Below, in pieces: positions 50,880-60,125 of a stretch of 64,000 nt of DNA. This stretch comes from Phycicoccus sp. Root101 (GTDB lineage Bacteria; Actinomycetota; Actinomycetes; Actinomycetales; Dermatophilaceae): the NCBI RefSeq assembly GCF_001426245.1, contig NZ_LMCM01000009.1, positions 1 through 64,000 of the forward strand, read 5' to 3'. The notes beneath the pieces were generated by a model that searched no databases, was not told the origin of the DNA, and was given only the letters and a program-made list of their open reading frames with translations. A program made the translations under genes and the position numbers. Each line of letters starts with the position of its first letter. Position 1 is the first letter of the stretch.

Positions 50880-52194
50880 CCGCGTCGTCGCCCTGACCCG
50901 GCGTTGCGGCCGGTGCCACGCACCGCCGCAACGCCAGGAGGGCGTAGGTGCGCGCACAGTCCACGAGCTCTTCGATGGCCACCGACTCGTCCACCGCGTG
51001 GGCGTGGCGCAGCTCCCCCGGACCGAACTGCAGGGTCGGCACCCGGTGGGCGGCGTAGTGCCGCAGGTCCGAGCCGTACGGCGCACCCTCCACGCGGGGA
51101 GCCGCGGCCCCTGCGTGCACCGCCGCCTCCACCGTCTCGCCCAGCAGGGCGTGGCCCTCCGGCAGCGTTCCGGAGGCGAACGCACCACCGGGCCAGGTCA
51201 CGCGGACGGGGTGCTCGGCCAGCCACCGATCCCTGTGTCCGAGCTGCACGATCGAGTCCTCGAACACCCGCCTGGCCGCGTCGAGCGGCTCTCCGGGCAG
51301 CACGCCGTACCGCCCCTCGGCGACCAGCAGGTCGGGCACAGTGCTCGCCCACGTGCCAGCGCGCACGATCCCGATGGAGATGGGCGCGACCAGGTCGAGG
51401 TGGGCGAACGCGGCTGGTGCGTCCGCGTTCCGGGTCGCCTCCAGGTCTCGCAGGCAGTCCTGCACCGCAGCCAGGTGGTCGAGGGCACTCTCGCCCACGG
51501 TGCGGGTCGACCCGTGGGCCGCGCGGCCGTCGACCTCGAGCCGGAAGGTCAGGGAGCCTGCGTTCGTGGGGATGACCGCACCACCCGTCGGCTCGGCGAT
51601 GAGGCAGGCGTCGGCGAGGTGCCCGGCGCGGAGGGTGGCGAACGCACCCACTCCCCCGTCCTCCTCCCCGCTGACGAGGTGCACGGCAAGGGAGCGGGTC
51701 GGCGTCACGCCCACCGTCGTCAGGGCCCGGACGGCCGCCAGGATCGAGGCGACGCCGCCGAGCATGTCGCAGCTTCCGCGTCCCGCAGCCGTGCCACCGG
51801 CCACACCCAGGACGAAGGGATCGGTCCGCCACCGGGCGGGGTCCTCGACCGGCACGACGTCCGTGTGCCCGCACAGGGCGAGTGCGGGGAGGTCGTCCCG
51901 GCCGGCCGGTCCCCAGGTGCCGACCACGCCGACGACCGCATCTCGTGCCACCTCCATGCCGGGGAAGTCCGGGTGGGACGCCTCCGCCGCGAGGTCGACG
52001 TCCCACTCGGTGACGTGCAGGCCCAGCTCGCGGAGGCGCCCGGCGCACCAACGCTGCACGGCCACCTCACCGGCACTCCCACCCACCGGGGCGAACGCCA
52101 CGAGCGCCGCGAGGTCAGCCAGGAGTGCGTCGGTGTCGACGCCAGAGAGGACGCGGCGCTCCTGCTCGGTCAGGGCCTGCAGTGGGGACGTCAT
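50869..52194 (-). CDS. M20-family metallopeptidase/deacylase (ArgE/DapE-like)
   Basis: A 441-residue cytosolic hydrolase of the M20 clan. [14 protein letters not shown] is the first zinc-binding strand, [13 protein letters not shown] carries the bridging Asp (the usual Lys after DM is Leu), VSGEEDGG carries the catalytic Glu, and LIAEPTGG the next ligand. The dimerisation lid occupies about 205-320. The substrate could be an acyl-amino acid or dipeptide. A late YGSDLRHY... and [12 protein letters not shown] carry the last His. Confidence 0.85.
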   Translation of the reverse strand: MTSPLQALTEQERRVLSGVDTDALLADLAALVAFAPVGGSAGEVAVQRWCAGRLRELGLHVTEWDVDLAAEASHPDFPGMEVARDAVVGVVGTWGPAGRDDLPALALCGHTDVVPVEDPARWRTDPFVLGVAGGTAAGRGSCDMLGGVASILAAVRALTTVGVTPTRSLAVHLVSGEEDGGVGAFATLRAGHLADACLIAEPTGGAVIPTNAGSLTFRLEVDGRAAHGSTRTVGESALDHLAAVQDCLRDLEATRNADAPAAFAHLDLVAPISIGIVRAGTWASTVPDLLVAEGRYGVLPGEPLDAARRVFEDSIVQLGHRDRWLAEHPVRVTWPGGAFASGTLPEGHALLGETVEAAVHAGAAAPRVEGAPYGSDLRHYAAHRVPTLQFGPGELRHAHAVDESVAIEELVDCARTYALLALRRCVAPAATPGQGDDAART

Positions 52195-52238
52195 GGCGCG
52201 AGCCTGCCACGGCCCGCGCGGGCCGAGAGGCCGCAGCC

Positions 52239-52244
52239 TACGGT
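52239..52244 (+). promoter_or_regulatory. -10 element for leaderless fgd
   Basis: TACGGT lies 6 bases before the fgd ATG at 52251. No Shine-Dalgarno is present. Confidence 0.55.
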
Positions 52245-52250
52245 GGGGTC

Positions 52251-53258
52251 ATGACGCTGCGCATCGGGTACAAGGCCTCCGCCGAACAGTTCTCCCCCCG
52301 CGACCTGCTGGAGTTCGCCGTCCAGGCCGAGCAGGTGGGCCTCGACAGCGTGATGGTCTCGGACCACTTCCAGCCGTGGCGGCACCACGGCGGCCACGCT
52401 CCGTTCTCGCTCGCCTGGCTCGCTGCCCTCGGTGAGCGCACCGAGCGGGTGCAGCTCGGGACCTCGGTGATGACCCCCACCTTCCGCTACAACCCGGCGG
52501 TCGTCGCCCAGGCGTTCGGCACCCTCGGCTCCCTCCAACCCGGCCGGGTCATGCTCGGCATCGGGACGGGCGAGGCCCTCAACGAGGTCGTCGTCGGCTC
52601 GGTGGACGAGTGGCCGGAGTTCAAGGAACGGTTCGCGCGGCTCCGGGAGGCGGTGACGCTCATGCGCCTGCTCTGGACCGAGGACCGGGTCACCTTCGAG
52701 GGCGAGTACTACCGGACCACCGACGCGACGATCTACGACAAGCCCGACCAGCCGGTGCCCGTCTACGTCGCCGCCGGCGGGCCGCTCGTCGCGCGCTACG
52801 CGGGCCGCGCGGGTGACGGCTTCATCTGCACCTCCGGCAAGGGCGAGGAGCTCTACCGCGACAAGCTGCTGCCGGCCGTGGACGAGGGCCTGGCCAAGTC
52901 CGGCCGCACCCGCGACGACCTCGACCGGATGATCGAGGTCAAGCTCTCGTGGGACCCCGACCGCGAGCAGGCCGTGGCGAACTGCCGCTTCTGGGCGGCC
53001 CTGTCCCTCACCCCCGAGCAGAAGCACGGCACCAGCGACCCGCTCGAGATGGAGCGGCTCGGTGACGAGCTGCCCGACGAGCAGGTGGCCTCGCGCTGGA
53101 TCGTCACCGACGACCCCGAGGAGGTCGTCGCGGCGGTCAAGCCGTACGTCGACCTCGGTTTCAACCACCTGGTGTTCCACGGTCCGGGCGCCGACCAGTC
53201 GCGCTTCCTGACGACCTTCGCCGACCGCGTGCTGCCCGGTTTGCGCGAGTTGGGCTGA
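52251..53258 (+). CDS. fgd: F420-dependent glucose-6-phosphate dehydrogenase
   Basis: A 335-residue luciferase-like barrel that reduces F420 with glucose-6-phosphate. [36 protein letters not shown] (His39, Trp43), [10 protein letters not shown] (Glu108) and [20 protein letters not shown] agree closely with mycobacterial Fgd1, including the catalytic His/Glu. It shows that the organism uses F420. It is divergent from the M20 gene and stands alone; no F420 biosynthesis genes are near. Confidence 0.95.
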   Translation: MTLRIGYKASAEQFSPRDLLEFAVQAEQVGLDSVMVSDHFQPWRHHGGHAPFSLAWLAALGERTERVQLGTSVMTPTFRYNPAVVAQAFGTLGSLQPGRVMLGIGTGEALNEVVVGSVDEWPEFKERFARLREAVTLMRLLWTEDRVTFEGEYYRTTDATIYDKPDQPVPVYVAAGGPLVARYAGRAGDGFICTSGKGEELYRDKLLPAVDEGLAKSGRTRDDLDRMIEVKLSWDPDREQAVANCRFWAALSLTPEQKHGTSDPLEMERLGDELPDEQVASRWIVTDDPEEVVAAVKPYVDLGFNHLVFHGPGADQSRFLTTFADRVLPGLRELG

Positions 53259-53344
53259 CCGCGGGTTCCCTTGCGCCCCAACCGAATCTACGCTGGGTAC
53301 GGACGGTCGACCGACCGGGTGAGCCTGGCACGAGAGGGACGATC

Positions 53345-53971
53345 ATGACCGAGATGGAGCCCCGCACGCGCTGGTCCGAGGTGTCCGGTGGGCCCGGCGC
53401 CGCCACGGCATACCAGCAACGCTTCGACGACCTGGCGGGCCAGGGCGTGGACATCCACGGGGAGGCGGCCTTCGTCGCTTCCCTCGTGTCTCCCCCGGTG
53501 CGCGTGCTCGACGGCGGCTGCGGGACGGGCCGCGTGGCGATCCAGCTCACCGCGCTGGGCTACCACTGCGTCGGGGTGGACGCCGATGCCGACATGATCG
53601 CGGTCGCCGAGCAGCGGGACCCGTCGACGACCTGGGTGCGCCAGGACCTCAGCCGGCTCCAGCTGCGCTCGCAGGCGTTCGAGCTCGCCGTCCTGGCCGG
53701 CAACGTCGTGCCGCTGCTCGCCCCCGGCACCCTCCTCGCGGCGGTCGTCCGGGTCGCCGCCCACCTGCAGCCCGGCGGCCTGCTCGTGGCCGGCTTCGGG
53801 CTCGACGCCGCGCACCTGCCCGGCGGCTGCCCGGTCACGCCGCTCGCGGACTACGACCGGGCCTGCGACGTCGCCGGGTTGTCGTTCCTGCGCCGCTACG
53901 CGACCTGGGAGCGGTCGCCGTGGGTGGACGGCGGCGGGTATGCCGTGTCGGTGCACCGCCTCAACGACTGA
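53345..53971 (+). CDS. class I SAM-dependent methyltransferase
   Basis: A 208-residue methyltransferase. VRVLDGGCGTGRVAIQLTALG is motif I, VGVDADADMIAVAEQR motif II, and the FELAVLAGNVVP stretch motif IV. The substrate is unknown. The ATG has GAGGG upstream; a TACGCT hexamer at 53289-53294 could be the -10. Confidence 0.88.
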   Translation: MTEMEPRTRWSEVSGGPGAATAYQQRFDDLAGQGVDIHGEAAFVASLVSPPVRVLDGGCGTGRVAIQLTALGYHCVGVDADADMIAVAEQRDPSTTWVRQDLSRLQLRSQAFELAVLAGNVVPLLAPGTLLAAVVRVAAHLQPGGLLVAGFGLDAAHLPGGCPVTPLADYDRACDVAGLSFLRRYATWERSPWVDGGGYAVSVHRLND

Positions 53972-53995
53972 GCTGACACGGCAGGCGGGAGCCGC

Positions 53996-54184
53996 TCAGG
54001 CCTCGGTGGTGCCCTCGTTCCACGCCTTGTCCTCGGCGTCCCAGTCCTCGGTGTTCTTCCGTGCGCTCTCGAGGGCCGACGCAGCAGCCTCCTGGGAGTC
54101 GTAGGGCCCCATCAGCTGGGCGCCCTGACTCTTGTCGTCGTCGCTCTCGACCTGGTGGGTATCGACGTTGAACCAGTAAGCCAT
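53996..54184 (-). CDS. small conserved protein divergent from map
   Basis: A 62-residue acidic protein: [16 protein letters not shown], then [20 protein letters not shown] and a Trp/Asp/Glu tail. The YDS...A helix resembles SPOR-like small proteins. It is conserved in my memory next to methionine aminopeptidase in Micrococcales, but no function is known. It is divergent from map with a 52-bp gap. Confidence 0.7.
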   Translation of the reverse strand: MAYWFNVDTHQVESDDDKSQGAQLMGPYDSQEAAASALESARKNTEDWDAEDKAWNEGTTEA

Positions 54185-54223
54185 GGGGGGTGCCCTCCAA
54201 CTCGACGGATCTGTGGACCTCTC

Positions 54224-54229
54224 TAGACT
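54224..54229 (+). promoter_or_regulatory. -10 element for leaderless map
   Basis: TAGACT is 7 bases before the map ATG at 54237. It fixes the start at [13 protein letters not shown] rather than an upstream codon. Confidence 0.6.
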
Positions 54230-54236
54230 CCACCGT

Positions 54237-55100
54237 ATGCCGACGACCTACGCAAGCGTGGCCCCGGGCGAGGTGTCGCCGCGTCGCGCCGTCCCCGCGA
54301 CCATCGAGCGACCGGAGTACGTCGACCGGCCGGCCCCGAAGCGCGAAGAGGGCGGCGACGTCAAGGACGCCGAGACCATCGAGAAGATGCGCGTCGCCGG
54401 CCGGATCGCCGCCCAGGCCATGGCCGCCGCTGCAGCCGTCATCGCCCCCGGTGTGACGACCGACGAGGTCGATCGGGTCGGACACGAGTTCCTCATGGAC
54501 CACGGGGCGTACCCGTCGACACTGGGTTACAAGGGGTTCCCGAAGTCGCTGTGCACCTCGGTCAACGAGGTCATCTGCCACGGCATCCCCGACAGCCGCC
54601 CCCTCGAGGACGGCGACATCGTCAACATCGACATCACGGCGTTCATCGGCGGCGTTCACGGCGACACCGATGCCACCTACCTGTGCGGCGACGTCGACGA
54701 GGAGTCGCGCCAGCTGGTCGAGCGCACCCACGAGGCGATGATGCGGGGCATCAAGGCCGCGGTCCCCGGGCGCGAGATCAACATCATCGGCCGCGTGATC
54801 CAGAGCTACGCCAAGCGCTTCGGCTACGGCGTGGTCCGCGACTTCACCGGGCACGGGATCGGCACCGCGTTCCACGGCGGACTGATCATCCCCCACTACG
54901 ACGCCGCGCCCTCGTACGCGACGATCATCGAGCCCGGCATGACCTTCACGATCGAGCCGATGCTCAACGTCGGCACCCCGGACTGGGACATGTGGGACGA
55001 CGGCTGGACGGTCGTCACCAAGGACCGCCGGCGTTCGGCGCAGTTCGAGCACACCATCCTCATCACCGAGAACGGCAACGAGATCCTGACGCTGCCGTAA
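54237..55100 (+). CDS. map: methionine aminopeptidase type Ic
   Basis: A 287-residue di-metal enzyme that removes the initiator Met. The 40-residue N-terminal extension contains RPEYVDRP, a Pro-rich SH3-binding-like segment of actinobacterial type Ic enzymes. Metal ligands lie in [38 protein letters not shown] and [28 protein letters not shown] precedes them. Confidence 0.96.
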   Translation: MPTTYASVAPGEVSPRRAVPATIERPEYVDRPAPKREEGGDVKDAETIEKMRVAGRIAAQAMAAAAAVIAPGVTTDEVDRVGHEFLMDHGAYPSTLGYKGFPKSLCTSVNEVICHGIPDSRPLEDGDIVNIDITAFIGGVHGDTDATYLCGDVDEESRQLVERTHEAMMRGIKAAVPGREINIIGRVIQSYAKRFGYGVVRDFTGHGIGTAFHGGLIIPHYDAAPSYATIIEPGMTFTIEPMLNVGTPDWDMWDDGWTVVTKDRRRSAQFEHTILITENGNEILTLP

Positions 55101-55151
55101 CGCACCACCCACCCGCCGCACGGCGCGGCGACCGCAAGGAGGCGGCACACC

Positions 55152-55934
55152 ATGTCCAAGCACGCCACGCAGGGACTCCCGCTCGGGATCGACGTCGGGG
55201 GCAGCGGCATCAAGGGCGCGCCCGTCGACCTGTCCTCCGGGTCGTTCGCCTCGAAACGGATGCGGATCGACACCCCGGCCACCTCCACCCCGGAGGCCGT
55301 CGCCGAGGTGATCGACCAGATCGTCGACCACTTCGAGGACGTCCGCGGCGACTCCCCCATCGGTGTCACCATCCCCGGCGTCGTCACGCACGGTGTGGTG
55401 CGCTCAGCGGCCAACATCGACAAGTCGTGGCTCGACTTCGACGCGGAGCCGATGCTGGAGAAGAAGCTCGGCCACGACATCGTCCTGGTCAACGACGCAG
55501 ATGCCGCCGGGGTGGCGGAGCTGCACTACGGCGCCGCCAAGGGGCAGAAGGGTCTCGTCGTGATGACGACGCTCGGCACCGGCATCGGCTCGGCCCTGAT
55601 CTTCGACGGCCGTCTCATCCCGAACTCCGAGCTCGGCCACCTCGAGATCGACGGGTTCGACGCCGAGTCGCGAGCGGCCTCCTCGATCAAGGACAAGGAG
55701 GGCCTGAGCTACCCCGAGTGGGCCGAGCGGCTCCAGCGCTACTACAGCCACGTCGAGGCCCTGCTGTGGCCGGACCTCTTCGTCGTCGGTGGCGGGGTCT
55801 CCAAGGACGCCGCGCAGTTCCTGCCCCTGCTCGAGCTCAAGACCCCGATCGTGGCAGCGACCCTCCAGAACAAGGCCGGCATCATCGGGGCGGCGCACCT
55901 CGCCCAGGAGGAGCACGACCGGCGCAAGAAGTAG
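55152..55934 (+). CDS. ppgK: polyphosphate glucokinase
   Basis: A 260-residue ROK-family kinase that phosphorylates glucose with polyphosphate or ATP. GIDVGGSGIKGAPVDL is the phosphate-binding loop, VNDADAAGVAELHYG holds the catalytic Asp, and TTLGTGIGSAL and NSELGHLEID close the site. The size and sequence match actinobacterial PPGK. The ATG has AAGGAGG 8 bases upstream. It produces glucose-6-phosphate, the substrate of the nearby fgd. Confidence 0.95.
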   Translation: MSKHATQGLPLGIDVGGSGIKGAPVDLSSGSFASKRMRIDTPATSTPEAVAEVIDQIVDHFEDVRGDSPIGVTIPGVVTHGVVRSAANIDKSWLDFDAEPMLEKKLGHDIVLVNDADAAGVAELHYGAAKGQKGLVVMTTLGTGIGSALIFDGRLIPNSELGHLEIDGFDAESRAASSIKDKEGLSYPEWAERLQRYYSHVEALLWPDLFVVGGGVSKDAAQFLPLLELKTPIVAATLQNKAGIIGAAHLAQEEHDRRKK

Positions 55935-55950
55935 TCCCCCCGGGGCCGGG

Positions 55951-56478
55951 TCAGGGCGTGCAGTAGCGCAGCACGTGCCCGGCCCCACCGGGCGCCACCA
56001 GCTCGAGGTCCCGACGGACCACGCGCACCGACGGCGAGGTCCGGCACGCCGCGGCGAACCCACGGTCCGTGTACTCCACGTCGAGGACCCGGGTGCCGTA
56101 CACCCGGGTGAACGCACCACATTCCTCGTACCGGCCGCAGTCCTCGGTCACCGCGAAGTCGAACGCCGGTCGCCCGGGTGCGTCGAGCAGCTCGACGGTG
56201 TTCTTCTGGGCGACCGCGAGGCCGCGGGCGTGCGCGGCCGCGACCAGGAGCGTCGCGTAGGCCGCCGCGTCGATGCGTGTTCCCCACCAGCGTTCCCAAC
56301 CTCACCGACCAGAGGTGGCGGTGATTCCGGAAGGTGCCACCGAGGTCGTCGCGGTCCCCCCGGGAGTGGCGCTCCGACCGGACGACTCGCCTGTCGCCGG
56401 CGCCGTCGAGCAGGCACCGACGACCGTGACCGTGGCCAGCACGACCACGGCCGTCACGGCGCGGACGGGGCGAGGCAC
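55951..56478 (-). pseudogene. decayed GH114-type lipoprotein gene
   Basis: The GTG start lies one base after the ABC permease stop. The first 55 codons give a lipoprotein signal (AVVVLATVTVVGACSTAP, lipobox VGAC). A TGA at 56302-56304 ends it. In the same frame the sequence resumes as the end of a GH114 (endo-alpha-1,4-polygalactosaminidase-like) barrel: DAAAYATLLVAAAHARGLAV, AQKNTVELLDAPG, FDFAVTEDCGRYEECGAF, RVLDVEYTDRGFAAAC. About 150 central residues are missing. So it has a stop plus an internal deletion. The parent was probably an extracellular polysaccharide hydrolase. Confidence 0.75.
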
Positions 56479-56479
56479 G

Positions 56480-58054
56480 TCAGCGCATCGAGACGAGGTC
56501 CTGGAGCAGGTCCGCCTGGCGCCTGCGGAACAGGTCGGCACCTACGCGCACCGCGACGACGAAGGCCGCGGCCCCCAGCACCGGCCCGAGGACCAGCACC
56601 AGCCAGGCCGCCCAGGCATGCCCGAACAGGGCCACCGCGAACAGCACCAGCGCCGGCAGCGACAACGCCATGACGGCGCCCCCGCACACGGTCTGCACCG
56701 CGAAGGTCACGCCGACCGAACCCGGGCGGCTGCTGAACGGGCTCTCACCCGGCGAGGGCACGGCATACTGCTTGACCGCGCTGGTGACCGACGCGACGGC
56801 GAACCCGTTGAGCACCACCGCCACGCCGGTGCCCAGCGCCGCCGGGAAGTACGCCCACGAGCCGCCCAGCAGGGGTCCCAGGAGGGCGTAGCCGGGCACG
56901 CAGACGAGGGCCAGCACCCCCGAGGGGAACAGCCGTCCCACCCGGTCCGCCACCCCGTCCACCCCCGAGGCCACGTGCAGCCAGAAGGCCGTGGAGTCGT
57001 AGCCGACGTCGTTGTGCTGCCCCCAGCCGATGAGGTAGGCGGCCACGAGGGGCATGACCGCGAGCAGGCCGTCCGACCCGTCACCAGCCAGTCCGGGGAA
57101 CAGCAGCCCGGCCGGGAGCAGGACCGTCATGATGGCCGGGAAGTTGAAGCGCGGGTCGCGGATCCAGTAGGTGCCGGCCCGGGCCGCGATCGCGCCCATC
57201 GGTGTGCCGGGGAGCGCCGCGAACAGGCCCAGGCCCCGGCGGGCGCCGCCACCCTCCCCGGTCGACCCCCTCGGGTTGCGCAGGACCGACACGAGCAGGC
57301 GTTCCCAGACGAGGAACAGCACCAGCGCCGTGGCCGCTGCGAGGAGAAGACGCAGGCCGGCCCGGCCCCAGTGACCGAGCAGCACGTCGCCCGACGCCGC
57401 CCACGCCCACCCGAGCGGCGTCCACGCGAGGACGTCGGCCAGGCCGACGAGGCGCTCACGGGTGACACCCCCGTCGTTGATGAAGCCCAGGAGCGGTCCC
57501 ACGGCGAGGAAGAACAACAGTCCCCCGACACCGGCGACGTCGCGGCCCCGCCGCGAGGCCAGCACCGCGGCGGCGGCGCCGGAGACGACCCGGCTGGCGA
57601 TGAGGCAGGCCGCGAGGCCCAGCACTCCTCCCACGAGTGCCACGAGGGCCGCGAGCGGGCTGCGCGTGGAGGCGAACACCATGCCGAGGACGATCAGCAC
57701 GGTCCCGATCCCCGGCAGCCCGACGAGGGCACTGAGGAGCAGCCCCACGGCGAGCGTCCGTTCCCGGACCGCGAACGTCGCGAACCGTGTCGGGTCCAGG
57801 GTCGGGTCGATGCCGAAGAGGACGACGGGCAGCAGCGCCCAGCCGGCGACCAGGCCTGCTCCACCCACGGTGAGGACGGTGCGGGTCAGCTCCGCGTCCC
57901 CCTGGAATCGCAGTGTTGCCATCAGCACGAGGATCCCGATGACGATGCCGCCGCCGTAGAGCATGCCCAGCACCATCCCGACCAGGGCTGCCACGCTGCG
58001 CCGGAACCCGTTGCGCAGCAGGTCGAGCTTCAGTCGGAGGAGGTGCGCAACCAT
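56480..58054 (-). CDS. ABC transporter permease (ABC-2-like exporter)
   Basis: A 524-residue integral membrane protein with about 12 hydrophobic segments and short loops. It starts MVAHLLRLKLDLLRNGFRRS and resembles the actinobacterial 'transporter' permeases paired with an exporter ATPase. It overlaps the ATPase gene by about 25 bases. The substrate is unknown. Confidence 0.85.
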   Translation of the reverse strand: MVAHLLRLKLDLLRNGFRRSVAALVGMVLGMLYGGGIVIGILVLMATLRFQGDAELTRTVLTVGGAGLVAGWALLPVVLFGIDPTLDPTRFATFAVRERTLAVGLLLSALVGLPGIGTVLIVLGMVFASTRSPLAALVALVGGVLGLAACLIASRVVSGAAAAVLASRRGRDVAGVGGLLFFLAVGPLLGFINDGGVTRERLVGLADVLAWTPLGWAWAASGDVLLGHWGRAGLRLLLAAATALVLFLVWERLLVSVLRNPRGSTGEGGGARRGLGLFAALPGTPMGAIAARAGTYWIRDPRFNFPAIMTVLLPAGLLFPGLAGDGSDGLLAVMPLVAAYLIGWGQHNDVGYDSTAFWLHVASGVDGVADRVGRLFPSGVLALVCVPGYALLGPLLGGSWAYFPAALGTGVAVVLNGFAVASVTSAVKQYAVPSPGESPFSSRPGSVGVTFAVQTVCGGAVMALSLPALVLFAVALFGHAWAAWLVLVLGPVLGAAAFVVAVRVGADLFRRRQADLLQDLVSMR

Positions 58055-58800
58055 GCGAGCCCCTCCACGTCGGTCTGTCCCCCGACGAGGTCGAGGAACC
58101 GGTCGTCGAGGCTCATCCCGGCCCGGACGTCGTCGACGGTGCCGTGGGCGCGCACCTGTCCGGCGGCGATGATCGCCACGTGGCTGCAGATCCGCTCGAC
58201 GAGGTCCATGACGTGGCTGGAGAGGACGACCGTGCCACCGTTGGCGGCGAAGTCCTCCAGGATGCCGCGGATGGTCCGCGCCGAGACGGGGTCGACCGCC
58301 TCGAACGGTTCGTCGAGGACGAGCAAGCGCGGGGCGTGGATCAGGGCACAGGCCAGCGTGACCTTCTTGGTCATGCCGGCCGAGTAGTCGATGACGAGCT
58401 TCTCCGCGGCGTCGGTGAGCCCGAGGGCCGCCAGCAGCTCGTCGGTCCGCTGCCTGACGAGCTCCCGGTCCATGCCCCGCAGCAGGCCTGCGTAGGTGAC
58501 GAGCTGACGACCGGTCAGCCGGTCGAACAACCGCAGGCCGTCGGGCAGCACCCCGATCCGGGCCTTGGCCGCGACCGGGTCGCTCCAGACGTCGGCGCCG
58601 AGGACGTGGGCCGTGCCCTGGTCGGGTCGCAGCAGGCCCGTGGCCATCGAGAGCGTGGTCGTCTTGCCGGCACCGTTGGGACCGACGAGGCCGAAGAACG
58701 AGCCCCGCGGGACGTCAAGGTCCAGGTGGTCGACGGCGACCATGTCGCCGAAGCGCTTGGTCAGGCCCCGCAGGCCCAGGGCGATCTGGTCGTCCGGCAT
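58030..58800 (-). CDS. ABC transporter ATP-binding protein
   Basis: A 256-residue exporter-type ATPase. GLVGPNGAGKTTTLSMATG is the Walker A motif, YSAGMTKKVTLACALIH the signature (SAGM rather than the usual SGGQ), RLLVLDEPFEAVDP the Walker B, and SSHVMDLVERI the switch His. ATG at 58800 is 7 bases after a TAGCGT element that overlaps the stop of the small cysteine gene upstream. Confidence 0.93.
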   Translation of the reverse strand: MPDDQIALGLRGLTKRFGDMVAVDHLDLDVPRGSFFGLVGPNGAGKTTTLSMATGLLRPDQGTAHVLGADVWSDPVAAKARIGVLPDGLRLFDRLTGRQLVTYAGLLRGMDRELVRQRTDELLAALGLTDAAEKLVIDYSAGMTKKVTLACALIHAPRLLVLDEPFEAVDPVSARTIRGILEDFAANGGTVVLSSHVMDLVERICSHVAIIAAGQVRAHGTVDDVRAGMSLDDRFLDLVGGQTDVEGLAWLRTSSD

Positions 58801-58810
58801 GGCCACGACG

Positions 58811-59020
58811 CTAGCGCTGACGCGCCACCAGCATGGCCTTCTTCGGGACGTCAGACCGAACGGTGTAGCGCCGCGGCTTCGTGTCGTCCTGCTCGGCGTA
58901 GCCCATCTTCTCCAGGCGCATGAGGACGACCGGGCACTGCTTGCAGCGCGGCTTGTCCTTGCAGCACTTCTTCTTGGCCTTGGCGGTCGTGGTCGACCTG
59001 GCCTTGGGGTCCTTGGGCAC
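58811..59020 (-). CDS. small Cys/Lys-rich protein under an iron-box-like site
   Basis: A 69-residue basic protein. Cysteines C19, C20, C26 and C29 lie in AKKKCCKDKPRCKQCPVV, followed by LMRLEKMGYAE, which resembles a small actinobacterial family without known function. The four cysteines could bind iron, zinc or a cluster. The GTG start is 6 bases after TACGCT (59027-59032). The -10 lies inside a DtxR/IdeR-like box, so iron control is likely. It is 10 bases upstream of the ABC ATPase and may be co-transcribed with it. Confidence 0.8.
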   Translation of the reverse strand: MPKDPKARSTTTAKAKKKCCKDKPRCKQCPVVLMRLEKMGYAEQDDTKPRRYTVRSDVPKKAMLVARQR

Positions 59021-59029
59021 GTCACGAGC

Positions 59030-59048
59030 GTAGGTGAGGCTTACCTAA
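59030..59048. promoter_or_regulatory. DtxR/IdeR-like iron box
   Basis: On the minus strand the 19-mer TTAGGTAAGCCTCACCTAC matches the IdeR/DtxR consensus (TTAGGTTAGGCTAACCTAA) at 15 of 19 positions by my count. It overlaps the -10 of the small Cys protein gene, a typical repressor position. Confidence 0.7.
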
Positions 59049-59103
59049 CCACCAAATCGAGTCCGGCCACCGGGGACGTCGGCCGAAAGGCGCCGCCCGC
59101 CGG

Positions 59104-59760
59104 TCAGGCGTGGAACTCCCGGCTCGCGCCACCCGACAGGTCGTGGATCTGCGTGTCCGGGAACCCGAGGTTGCCCGCCTGGGTGAGGTAGAGCGTGCGC
59201 CCGACCTCGCTGAGCAGGGCGTCATGGACGGGGATGGCCTGCGGGGCCGCGAGCCTGCGCAGGAACCCGGTCATGTCGCGGCTGCGCGCCCACGGCGCGC
59301 TGAGGGGGAAGGCGAGGACGTCGACCTCCCCGGGCTCGGCGTCGAGGGCGTCACCCGGATGGAAGAACGTCGGCTCCCCCGCTGCCGTCACGCGCATCCC
59401 CGTGTTGTGGATCCGTGGGATGTCGTCGTGGATGAGGGCGTGCATCTCGCCCACCCCGGTGACCGTGACCGCGCCCACGGAGACCTCTGCGCCCGCCTGT
59501 AGGGGCTCTGCCTCGATCCCCTTGTCCCCGAGCTGCTTCGCGGTCTCGGGGTCCGTGACGAGCCTGACCCCGGAGTTGGCCGACAGCAGTCCCGGGAGTC
59601 GCTCCACGTCCACGTGGTCGGGGTGCTGGTGGGTGACCAGCACGGCGTCGAGGTCGCGCTGACCCTGGGCATCCGGGGAGAAGGTTCCCGGGTCGATCAG
59701 GATGCGTGCGTCCGCGAGCTCGACGAGGAGGCAGGCATGGCCGAGGTGGGTGATCCGCAT
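59104..59760 (-). CDS. metallo-beta-lactamase-fold hydrolase
   Basis: A 218-residue MBL-fold protein of the UlaG-like type. ITHLGHACLLVE opens it; the metal motif is VLVTHQHPDHVD (about residues 42-53). Further metal ligands are in FFHPGDALD and IPVHDALLSE. The substrate is unknown. The ATG follows TACGGT (59767-59772) by 6 bases, so the mRNA is probably leaderless. Confidence 0.88.
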   Translation of the reverse strand: MRITHLGHACLLVELADARILIDPGTFSPDAQGQRDLDAVLVTHQHPDHVDVERLPGLLSANSGVRLVTDPETAKQLGDKGIEAEPLQAGAEVSVGAVTVTGVGEMHALIHDDIPRIHNTGMRVTAAGEPTFFHPGDALDAEPGEVDVLAFPLSAPWARSRDMTGFLRRLAAPQAIPVHDALLSEVGRTLYLTQAGNLGFPDTQIHDLSGGASREFHA

Positions 59761-59921
59761 GGATCCACCGTAGGGCGCGACACCGAGCGCGGCACCCCCT
59801 CCACCGTTCGGTCGATGGACAGGAACCCGTTACGCGGAGGTACCGCTGGGGCAGGTGGGAAAGACTGGTGCTCCCCCCACCCTGGTCCGCACCCAGGGCC
59901 CCCACGAGCGAAGGACGCCGT

Positions 59922-60092
59922 ATGACGCACCGGCTGGCTGCACGCCTCACGACCCTCTCCCGGGAGCGCGGCGCCACCGCGGTCGAGTACGGCCTGATGG
60001 TGGCGCTCATCGCCATCGTGATCATCGCGGCTGTCGTCCTGCTGGGGAACAACCTCTCGGGCCTGTTCCGCAAGGCCGCAACCAGCGTCTGA
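59922..60092 (+). CDS. Flp/Fap-type pilin subunit
   Basis: A 56-residue prepilin. SRERGATAVEYGLMVALIAI carries the prepilin-peptidase site (cleavage after Gly17, Glu22-Tyr23 follow) and a hydrophobic helix to about residue 42. The ATG at 59922 follows AAGGA by 7 bases. No tad/cpa assembly gene lies in the window. Its role is probably adhesion if those genes exist elsewhere. Confidence 0.88.
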   Translation: MTHRLAARLTTLSRERGATAVEYGLMVALIAIVIIAAVVLLGNNLSGLFRKAATSV

Positions 60093-60125
60093 CCCACCGC
60101 TGCCGCCCAGCGGTCCCGCAGTCGT

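Noticed and set aside
56273-58387. Plus-strand 704-codon frame opposite the ABC genes
   Set aside because: Antisense to two well-supported transporter genes; low-complexity Arg/Gln/Asp composition.
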